The position numbers and the translations under genes are program-made. 11,056 nt of DNA, taken from Cesiribacter sp. GTDB lineage: Bacteria; Bacteroidota; Bacteroidia; Cytophagales; Cyclobacteriaceae. Shown here in pieces: positions 5,859-11,056 of the stretch (position 1 is its first letter; the number at the start of each line of letters is the position of its first letter). The notes under the pieces are model-generated. The model searched no databases and was not told where the DNA came from. It was given only the letters and a program-made list of their open reading frames with translations. The stretch spans positions 1 through 11,056 of the forward strand of contig JASLAE010000155.1 in the NCBI GenBank assembly GCA_030147305.1. The letters run 5' to 3'.

Positions 5859-7064
5859 TTGGTAAATTACTACCACATATTAGGACTAAGCCAAACTGCC
5901 ACACAGGTCGAAATCAAAACCGCTTACAGAAAACTAGCATTGCGCTACCATCCCGACAAAAATGGAGGCAGTAGCTATGCAGAGGAGCGTTTTAAGCAGA
6001 TCAGTGAGGCCTATCGTGTGCTTTCCGACCCCAGAAAAAAAGCCCGCCACGATTGGTCGCTGGAGTATGAGCTCTATCAGCAAAGCCAGGCATTGCAAAA
6101 CCAGACCAGCACGCCGGCCAATACCCACACGACAGCGCAAACCACTTACAGGCCACAGGCCCGTTACACGTCCAGACCAAAGTATAATTCACGCCAGAAC
6201 ATACTGGCAACGGCCTGGGCGTTTGGCATCTTCTTTATTGTTGCCATTTTAGTTGTGGGCACCTCTATCTGGCGGTCGCACCAGTTCGAGCAGGAGCAGG
6301 CCCTACTGAACGAGCAAGCCCGGCAGGTATACCTGAAAGCCGAACAGCATTATGCAAAAGGGAATTTCAGCCTTAGCCTTAAGTTGCTGGACAACGTAAA
6401 GAGCAACCGCGTAATAGCCCCAAAAGCCAGTGAACTGCAACGCTACATCCTGCATAACCTGGAAGAAGAAGGGCTGCAGCAATTCCGCAACGGAAACTAC
6501 AGCGGCGCTGCCAGCCTGCTGCAGATCCTGGCAGACCATGTGTACGAGTACAGACCAACTGCGCTTGCTCACCTTATTGCCAGCTATGAAGCCTTGCAGG
6601 ATTACGAAGGTGCCATCAAGGCCTATAAAACTGTGATCGAAGCAGAGCCACGGACCATAGAAGCGCGTAACCGCCTGGCCAGAATCTATGCCGAACATTA
6701 TAAGGACTTTGATACAGCGCTACAGTATTATCAACAGGCCAGCGAGCTGGTTACGCTTCAATACAAGACAGAATATGGCAATGCTTATGCACTTACGGTA
6801 AACCCCGGCAGAACCCCAGAAAGCCATTACCAGCTGCACTGCGGCATGGCGCAGGTATATATTAGCCAGGGTATGTTGCAACAAGCCGAAGCCGCACTTA
6901 AGTGGGCGATTTTTCTTAGGCCGGATGAACCCCTGTCTTATTACCTTATGGGGCTCAAACACCGGGAGGCAAAAGACCAGGAAGCTGCCTGCAAGGCCTG
7001 GAAACAGGCTGCAGAAAAAGGTTCGGAAGAGGCAGCCAGCTTTTTAAAGGAGTACTGCCAGTAA
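5859..7064 (+). CDS. Membrane J-domain protein with C-terminal TPR repeats
   Basis: A 401-aa protein. Residues 3-66 form a J-domain with the H31-P32-D33 motif that stimulates Hsp70/DnaK ATPase. A basic, Thr-rich linker (about 75-114) follows, then one strong membrane segment at about 117-136, and then a helical region to the end with four to six TPR-like repeats (for example near 151-184, 199-232, 235-268, 269-302 and 324-357). The positive charges before the membrane segment predict N-terminus inside, leaving the TPR part outside the cytoplasm. No ATG precedes the J-domain: the open frame begins after a TAG at 5784, and the only plausible start is TTG at 5859, which gives MVNYYHILGL. A six-codon ORF (ATG 5845 to TAA 5865) overlaps this start and could couple translation. 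It is not DnaJ itself, as the zinc finger and CTD domains are absent. The client is unknown. Confidence 0.88.
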   Translation: MVNYYHILGLSQTATQVEIKTAYRKLALRYHPDKNGGSSYAEERFKQISEAYRVLSDPRKKARHDWSLEYELYQQSQALQNQTSTPANTHTTAQTTYRPQARYTSRPKYNSRQNILATAWAFGIFFIVAILVVGTSIWRSHQFEQEQALLNEQARQVYLKAEQHYAKGNFSLSLKLLDNVKSNRVIAPKASELQRYILHNLEEEGLQQFRNGNYSGAASLLQILADHVYEYRPTALAHLIASYEALQDYEGAIKAYKTVIEAEPRTIEARNRLARIYAEHYKDFDTALQYYQQASELVTLQYKTEYGNAYALTVNPGRTPESHYQLHCGMAQVYISQGMLQQAEAALKWAIFLRPDEPLSYYLMGLKHREAKDQEAACKAWKQAAEKGSEEAASFLKEYCQ

Positions 7065-7095
7065 AGAACCATTCCCGCAGGCCTGCTGTTGATAT

Positions 7096-7113
7096 AAAGG
7101 CTATCAAGCCTTT
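7096..7113. promoter_or_regulatory. Short hairpin just upstream of the rlmN -7 element
   Basis: AAAGGCT (7096-7102) and AGCCTTT (7107-7113) form a perfect 7-bp inverted repeat around a 4-nt loop. It lies 31 bp after the J-domain gene stop and 4 bp before the TATATTTG box. It may be a weak terminator for the upstream gene or an operator over the rlmN promoter; the sequence does not decide. Confidence 0.35.
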
Positions 7114-7116
7114 CAC

Positions 7117-7124
7117 TATATTTG
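7117..7124 (+). promoter_or_regulatory. Candidate -7 element of rlmN
   Basis: TATATTTG matches the Bacteroidota -7 consensus TAnnTTTG exactly, but no TTTG sits 19-20 nt upstream; the nearest TTG ends at 7091, 25 nt away. If real, transcription would start at about the rlmN ATG (7129), giving a nearly leaderless mRNA. Confidence 0.4.
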
Positions 7125-7128
7125 CAGT

Positions 7129-8202
7129 ATGGCTATCGAACCAACAACTAAAACTGATATACGCAAGCTCAACCTGGAGCAGCTTAAAGACGCGCTTGTA
7201 CAAATGGGCGAAAAGGCCTTTCGTGCCAAGCAGGTCTGGGAGTGGCTCTGGAAAAAGTCTGCCGGTAGCTTCGAAGAAATGACCAACCTGTCTAAGGGGC
7301 TTCGGGAGCAGCTGGAGACTAATTTTATTATTCATCCGCTTACAGTGGCCTCTAAACAGGTAAGTGGCGATGGTACCGTTAAGTCTGCCTTTCGTCTGCA
7401 TGATACCCATCTGGTAGAAGGTGTGCTGATTCCGGCCGATGATCGCATGACGGCCTGCGTATCTTCCCAGGTAGGCTGTTCACTTACCTGCAAGTTTTGC
7501 GCTACGGGCTACATGGACCGCAAGCGCAATCTGGAGGCATCCGAAATTTATGACCAGGTTGTAAACATCAGCCGCCAGGCCGAGGAGCATTTTGGACATC
7601 CGCTAACCAATATTGTGTACATGGGCATGGGCGAGCCACTGCTTAACTATCAGAACGTACTACGCTCCATAGAGCGCATTACGGCCGAGGATGGTCTGAA
7701 TATGGCACCCAGACGTATTACGGTGAGCACTGCCGGCATTGCTAAAATGATTAAAAAGCTGGGCGACGACGAGGTTAAATTTAACCTGGCCCTCTCGCTG
7801 CATGCTGCCAACGACGTAAAGCGCAACCAGATCATGCCTATTAACGAAAGCAACAGCCTGGAAGCCTTAAAAGAAGCATTGCAGTATTACTACCAGAAGA
7901 CACATAACCCTGTTACCTTCGAATACATTGTGTTTTATAATTTCAATGATACCCTGCAGGATGCTGAAGAGTTATACCGATTTACCAAAGTAGTACCCAG
8001 CAAGGTTAATATTATTGAATACAATCCTATTAAAGAAGCTTCTTTTGTAAATACAAAAGAAGATAAGCTGGATGCCTTCAGCAATTACCTGCGCAACAAA
8101 GGGGTAAATGTGCAGGTACGCCGCAGCCGTGGCAAAGATATAGATGCCGCCTGTGGGCAGCTGGCCAACCGCGACAAAGAAACAGTTAGCGTAGAGGCTT
8201 AA
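7129..8202 (+). CDS. rlmN: 23S rRNA A2503 / tRNA A37 C2-methyltransferase RlmN
   Basis: A 357-aa radical SAM enzyme that methylates C2 of A2503 in 23S rRNA and, in characterised relatives, A37 of some tRNAs. The [4Fe-4S] ligands are C117-SLT-C121-KF-C124. The two extra Cys of the methyl-transfer mechanism are present: C110 in CVSSQVGC and C342 in AACGQL, the positions equivalent to E. coli C118 and C355. The MGMGEPLLNY segment (about 165-174) is the radical SAM GGE-like SAM-binding motif. The N-terminal part (KTDIRKLNLEQLKD and so on) is the RlmN accessory domain. Length is normal. The features fit RlmN better than the resistance methyltransferase Cfr. The gene is followed by the 44-bp palindromic terminator and converges on the rhomboid operon. 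Confidence 0.97.
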   Translation: MAIEPTTKTDIRKLNLEQLKDALVQMGEKAFRAKQVWEWLWKKSAGSFEEMTNLSKGLREQLETNFIIHPLTVASKQVSGDGTVKSAFRLHDTHLVEGVLIPADDRMTACVSSQVGCSLTCKFCATGYMDRKRNLEASEIYDQVVNISRQAEEHFGHPLTNIVYMGMGEPLLNYQNVLRSIERITAEDGLNMAPRRITVSTAGIAKMIKKLGDDEVKFNLALSLHAANDVKRNQIMPINESNSLEALKEALQYYYQKTHNPVTFEYIVFYNFNDTLQDAEELYRFTKVVPSKVNIIEYNPIKEASFVNTKEDKLDAFSNYLRNKGVNVQVRRSRGKDIDAACGQLANRDKETVSVEA

Positions 8203-8215
8203 ATAGCAACACATA

Positions 8216-8259
8216 TCAATAAAATAGCCCCGGGTTTAAACCCGGGGCTATTTTATTGA
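8216..8259. terminator. Perfect 44-bp palindrome, bidirectional terminator
   Basis: The two arms (8216-8237 and 8238-8259) are exact reverse complements with no spacer. The GC core is TAGCCCCGGG / CCCGGGGCTA, and the flanking TAAAATA / TATTTTA arms supply a T-rich tract on whichever strand is transcribed. It lies 14 bp after the rlmN stop and 49 bp after the stop of the leftward rhomboid gene, so it should end both convergent transcripts. Confidence 0.92.
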
Positions 8260-8307
8260 CAGAGAATCTGAAAGCAATGCTGAACAGGTTTTGCTTACAG
8301 ATAAGGA

Positions 8308-9237
8308 TTAACTCTTTTTGCTGGCATTAAATAGCTTTTGCTTTTCTTCCTTGGTGAGGCTTTCATAGCCTTTGGCAGAAATTTTATCCAGAATGGCATC
8401 AATTTCCTGTTGTGTTGCTTTGGCAAAGGTACCTGCCTGTGGCTGTTGAGCCCTTTGGGTAGTAGGCCGGCTGGCTGTGTAAGCCTTTTCACGCCGATGG
8501 GTTACTTTTATGGGAGAACGACGGCTGAACAGCCCGCCAATCTTGTCCAGCCCACCTGAGACCCAGTAGCCAATGTCATGCCCCTTGCGCAACTGCAGAA
8601 TGTAAATAAAGCCTATCAGCGCACCGCCAAGGTGTGCTAACTCTCCGCCTGCATTGGAGCCGTCGAGCCCCACAAAGCTTTTGAAGACCACAAGAAAAAT
8701 AGCAATGTATTTAATTTTAACCGGCCCGATAAAAATAAACATAAAGGAGTGGTTGGGCATAAGCGTGGCAGCAGCCACAATAATTGCCGACACCCCGGCA
8801 GAAGCACCTAACAGCATACTTACCGGCACCTGGCTCTGGTAAAAGGGCAAGAGGTTATAGATCAATAAATAAGTGATGCCCCCGGCAATTCCTCCCAGTA
8901 CATATAAGTTCACCAGTTTTTTACTGCCAAGGTACTCCATGATCAGCTGTCCGAACCAATAGAGGAAAAGCACATTGAAGAGAATGTGAAAGAACTCTAC
9001 ATGGGCAAACATGTAAGTAATCAGCGTCCAGGGCTTACGCAAAAACGCGCTTATGTCTGCAGGCATCATCAGCTGCAGCATAATCCACTCATATACCTGT
9101 TCTGCCCCCGACAGGCGCAGGATCACCCGCAGCACAATCAGTACGGCAAAAACAATGAGGTTGATCAGTATAATTCTAAAAAGACCGTTATTGGGTCTTT
9201 TGAATGCATATTTAAGTTGTTCGAAAAAGCTGTTCAT
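8308..9237 (-). CDS. Rhomboid-family intramembrane serine protease with DUF6576-like tail
   Basis: A 309-aa polytopic membrane protein. Rhomboids cleave transmembrane substrates with a Ser-His dyad inside the membrane. Here the nucleophile is S146 in GASAGVS and the base is H202 in AHLGGALIGF; H84-xxx-N88 (HILFN) supplies the oxyanion-side His/Asn, and H79 lies just before. About six hydrophobic segments run from residue 20 to 215. A cytoplasmic-looking basic, Gln/Thr-rich linker (238-270) follows, then a short helical tail (about 274-305, containing QQEIDAILDKISAKGYESLT) that matches the small DUF6576 domain found on Bacteroidota rhomboids. It lies last in the operon, 11 bp after the second rhomboid. 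The physiological substrate is not known. All active-site residues are present, so it should be an active protease. Confidence 0.93.
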   Translation of the reverse strand: MNSFFEQLKYAFKRPNNGLFRIILINLIVFAVLIVLRVILRLSGAEQVYEWIMLQLMMPADISAFLRKPWTLITYMFAHVEFFHILFNVLFLYWFGQLIMEYLGSKKLVNLYVLGGIAGGITYLLIYNLLPFYQSQVPVSMLLGASAGVSAIIVAAATLMPNHSFMFIFIGPVKIKYIAIFLVVFKSFVGLDGSNAGGELAHLGGALIGFIYILQLRKGHDIGYWVSGGLDKIGGLFSRRSPIKVTHRREKAYTASRPTTQRAQQPQAGTFAKATQQEIDAILDKISAKGYESLTKEEKQKLFNASKKS

Positions 9238-9248
9238 CCTTTAAAATA

Positions 9249-10043
9249 CTATTGGTACCTATTGCGGGCTTCTCCCCAGATAAATAACAAGATCAGGCCT
9301 ACCAGCATTCCACCTAAGTGGGCCATATGTGCAATATTATCATTAGGTGCCCGCTGCATCAGCGCATAAATCTCGTAAGCGCCATACAACATCACAAAAA
9401 TTCTTGCCCGCAGGGGAATCGGGGGTATCAGGAGCATAATCCTTCTGTAAGGAAAGAGCAGCCCAGCCGCCAGCAACACTCCAAAAATTGCACCGGAAGC
9501 ACCCAACATGGGGATATTCAGGCTCTGCATGTACCGATCCTTTACAAAGGACGTTGCTTCTTTCTCCAGCGACGTATTGTTTGGTGCTTCACCATAAGCA
9601 CGTACAAAGGAAAGGTTGCGGGCATAGTCCTGCTCATAATGTTCTCTTAGTAACAGTTCAAAGTTACCGGGATCGGGTGCCAGCAGAAAAGCATTCACGT
9701 CGTCCCGTACCTCTTTCATTTCCAGGTACTCCACTCCCATAAACAAAACGGCAGCACCAATACCGGTGATAAGATAATATTGCAGAAAACGACTGCTTCC
9801 CCACACCTCCTCAAGCCAGGTACCAAAGATCAAAAGGCCAATCATGTTCCCGAAGAGGTGCCATAAATCGCCATGTAAGAACATATAAGTAACGAACTGC
9901 CAGGCCCGAAAGTTATCGGAGCCAATATAGAAAAGCGCAAAATTCTGAATTACTTCACCAGATAGATCAAGCAATAGTGAACCCAAGAATATTGCAACAT
10001 TGATCAGGAGTAAATTTTTAACAACAGGGGTTAATTGAAACAT
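9249..10043 (-). CDS. Rhomboid-family intramembrane serine protease with long inter-TM loop
   Basis: A 264-aa membrane protein. The catalytic pair is S183 in GASGAIFG and H242 in AHLGGM; H57 and the H62-xxx-N66 motif (HLFGN) complete the active site. The N-terminus goes almost directly into a membrane segment (residues 10-27). Between the membrane segment ending near 104 and the catalytic Ser there is a hydrophilic, highly charged insertion of about 70 residues (about 108-178, rich in Glu, Asp, Arg and Asn). This is much longer than the corresponding region in E. coli GlpG and could influence substrate access. It starts 6 bp after the mutL stop codon and ends 11 bp before the next rhomboid, so it is probably co-transcribed with both. 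The two rhomboids are diverged paralogues rather than a recent duplication. Confidence 0.94.
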   Translation of the reverse strand: MFQLTPVVKNLLLINVAIFLGSLLLDLSGEVIQNFALFYIGSDNFRAWQFVTYMFLHGDLWHLFGNMIGLLIFGTWLEEVWGSSRFLQYYLITGIGAAVLFMGVEYLEMKEVRDDVNAFLLAPDPGNFELLLREHYEQDYARNLSFVRAYGEAPNNTSLEKEATSFVKDRYMQSLNIPMLGASGAIFGVLLAAGLLFPYRRIMLLIPPIPLRARIFVMLYGAYEIYALMQRAPNDNIAHMAHLGGMLVGLILLFIWGEARNRYQ

Positions 10044-10049
10044 GTATTT

Positions 10050-10958
10050 TTAAGATTTAAAAAGTTCAGCGACTTTATCCAGGTCCAGCAGCCTAAAGGT
10101 TTGCTGTCCATCAGGAGTATAGCCTGGGGTCTGGCAGGCAAAAAGTTGATCGATCAGGGAGCGCATTTCGGCAAGCTCCAGCCGATGGCCCCAGCGCAGT
10201 GCTGCCCTTACAGCCAGCGCCCTGGCCGTTTGTTCCCTTTTACCCAGAGACAAATCAGCACGGTGATGTTTTAACTGCTCCAGCAGGCCTTCCAGCAACC
10301 GCTGGCTATCTACCCCGGCCAGATCTGCCGGAACCCCTTGTATCACAAGACTATCGCCGCCAAAGGGACTCAGTTCAAAGCCCAGGCTCCGAATCTCCTC
10401 TCCATACTCCTGGAGCAGTTCCATATCCTGCCGGCTTAGCTGCAGCTGCTGCGGAAACAGGGCCTGCTGCGAAGCGGCCGAGCCCTGCCGCAGCTGGCGT
10501 AGAAATTTCTCATATAAAATACGCTGATGGGCAGCTTCCTGGTCTATCAGCATCATGCCTGACTTTACCTGGCAGATAATGTAACGGCCATGCAATTGAA
10601 ATACGGACTGCTGATGCTCTGCTGCAGGCAAAGCTGCTGCGGAATCAGCGGTAAAATCATCCTGTACACTGGCAGACGCTGCTGTATGCAGCTGGTTAGC
10701 AGCGCTCTCTACCGTCACCGATTCTGTAAAAGCACGGCTAGGCTGAATAATGGCATGGGGTGTAGGGTTGGCTGCCAGTCGGCTGCCTTCAAACAGCTGC
10801 TCCCAATTAGTATTATTTTGCGAACGCCCCCCCTGCCGGAACTGTTCCCACGACCGCTGATCGGGGCCGGTAGCGGCAGCAAGATCCGACACATTGCTGC
10901 TCGCCCCCAGGCGAGCAAAAAGGTTAGGGGTAAATGTAGCCGATGTGTATGCTACCAT
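10050..10958 (-). CDS. mutL: DNA mismatch repair protein MutL, C-terminal half only
   Basis: The frame encodes the MutL linker and C-terminal dimerisation domain. MutL links MutS recognition to strand incision or unwinding. Visible in the 302-residue frame are the linker (1-115, with WEQF and WEQLF repeats), the dimerisation-domain start VFQLHGRYI, the DQEAAHQRILYE segment (139-150) at the DQHA(x)2E(x)4E endonuclease position, and QQALFP (164-169), which aligns with the sliding-clamp motif QPLLIP of E. coli MutL. The C-terminus ACQTPGYTPDGQQT to LDLDKVAELFKS is family-typical. The DQHA motif is degenerate (His to Glu, Glu to Gln), so metal-dependent endonuclease activity is doubtful. The whole N-terminal GHKL ATPase (about 330 aa) is missing: upstream the frame hits TAG at 10967-10965, inside an RND pump fragment on the other strand. 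The ATG at 10958 is not a natural start. Confidence 0.9.
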   Translation of the reverse strand: MVAYTSATFTPNLFARLGASSNVSDLAAATGPDQRSWEQFRQGGRSQNNTNWEQLFEGSRLAANPTPHAIIQPSRAFTESVTVESAANQLHTAASASVQDDFTADSAAALPAAEHQQSVFQLHGRYIICQVKSGMMLIDQEAAHQRILYEKFLRQLRQGSAASQQALFPQQLQLSRQDMELLQEYGEEIRSLGFELSPFGGDSLVIQGVPADLAGVDSQRLLEGLLEQLKHHRADLSLGKREQTARALAVRAALRWGHRLELAEMRSLIDQLFACQTPGYTPDGQQTFRLLDLDKVAELFKS

Positions 10959-11056
10959 GGCTACCTATATGGGCAGCCGTTATGTAAATGATTTTACGCG
11001 CTATGGCCGTAACTTCCGGGTGGTTGCCCAGGCCGATACTTCCTTCCGGATGGACA
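10915..11056 (+). CDS. RND (AcrB/HAE1-type) efflux transporter, internal fragment
   Basis: An open plus-strand frame reads RLGVNVADVYATMATYMG, then SRYVNDFTRYGRNFRVVAQ, then ADTSFRMD, and runs off the window. This is characteristic of the second half of the large periplasmic porter region of RND inner-membrane pumps, where AcrB has SYVNDFIDRGR followed by a YRMLPDDI-like segment at about residues 750-790. The frame is open back to a TGA at 10858, but resemblance to RND pumps begins only at about 10915. Roughly 700 upstream residues are absent; the sequence there encodes mutL on the opposite strand. The fragment has no credible start codon in context and no promoter. It should be read as one side of a breakpoint, not as a complete gene. 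Confidence 0.85.

Noticed and set aside
6303..6698. 131-codon minus-strand ORF opposite the J-TPR gene
   Set aside because: It is a shadow frame: the plus-strand TPR frame is coherent and continuous through it, and the antisense translation has no recognisable domain.
7129..8202. The radical SAM gene as Cfr antibiotic-resistance methyltransferase
   Set aside because: The N-terminal accessory domain, the CVSSQVGC and AACGQL contexts, and single-copy chromosomal surroundings fit housekeeping RlmN.
9179..9201. Inverted repeat AAAAGACC / GGTCTTTT near the start of the first rhomboid gene, followed by T-run on the minus strand
   Set aside because: It looks like a weak intrinsic terminator, but only four stem pairs are GC-rich and it lies inside a conserved coding sequence (residues 13-20). 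It is probably coincidental.
10050..10958. Reading the 302-residue frame as a complete, novel short protein starting at ATG 10958
   Set aside because: The sequence is clearly the C-terminal half of MutL, and the ATG lies within or next to RND-pump sequence on the other strand, so the start is an artefact of the junction.
10199..10991. Plus-strand ORFs of 126 and 133 codons opposite mutL
   Set aside because: They are antisense shadows of the MutL frame with low-complexity Ala/Pro/Leu-rich or Arg/Cys-rich translations and no family resemblance.

Overview
The window looks like chromosome of a Bacteroidota bacterium, most likely order Cytophagales. The evidence is the absence of clear Shine-Dalgarno sequences, a textbook Bacteroidota promoter (TTTG, 19 nt, TAnnTTTG) in front of rpsT, and gene families typical of the phylum: a rhomboid with a DUF6576-like tail, a WGxxxH zinc hydrolase, and a mutL-rhomboid-rhomboid cluster. 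The genus cannot be settled from the sequence alone. Most of it is housekeeping and maintenance DNA. I see no insertion sequence, CRISPR array, tRNA or rRNA, and no convincing new defence or mobile system.

Layout, left to right. (1) The 3' end of ettA (+), closed by a strong terminator. (2) An unrecognised lipoprotein gene (+) with its own terminator. (3) A secreted zinc phospholipase C / S1-P1 nuclease-like hydrolase (-), convergent with the lipoprotein gene. (4) rpsT (+) with a promoter and terminator, then radC (+). (5) A 292-bp AT-rich spacer between convergent genes. (6) A PIG-L/LmbE deacetylase (-) divergent from a membrane-anchored serine hydrolase of the beta-lactamase/NylB fold (+). 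(7) A membrane J-domain protein with C-terminal TPRs (+) that appears to start at TTG. (8) rlmN (+). (9) A perfect 44-bp palindrome acting as a shared terminator. (10) A leftward operon of mutL (3' half only), rhomboid and rhomboid, with gaps of 6 and 11 bp. (11) At the right edge, a rightward fragment of an RND/AcrB-type efflux pump.

Functional themes are translation (EttA, S20, RlmN), DNA maintenance (RadC, MutL), envelope or secreted hydrolysis (zinc hydrolase, serine hydrolase, lipoprotein) and membrane proteolysis or chaperoning (two rhomboids, J-TPR protein). The genes mostly look like independent short units separated by terminators. The only convincing operon is mutL-rhomboid-rhomboid.

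The most notable anomaly is at about 10.90-10.96 kb. mutL on the minus strand and an RND pump on the plus strand both lose their 5' halves at the same place and point away from each other. That pattern fits an inverted chimeric join (assembly or amplification artefact) or a real rearrangement breakpoint, and conclusions that cross this point should be treated with caution.
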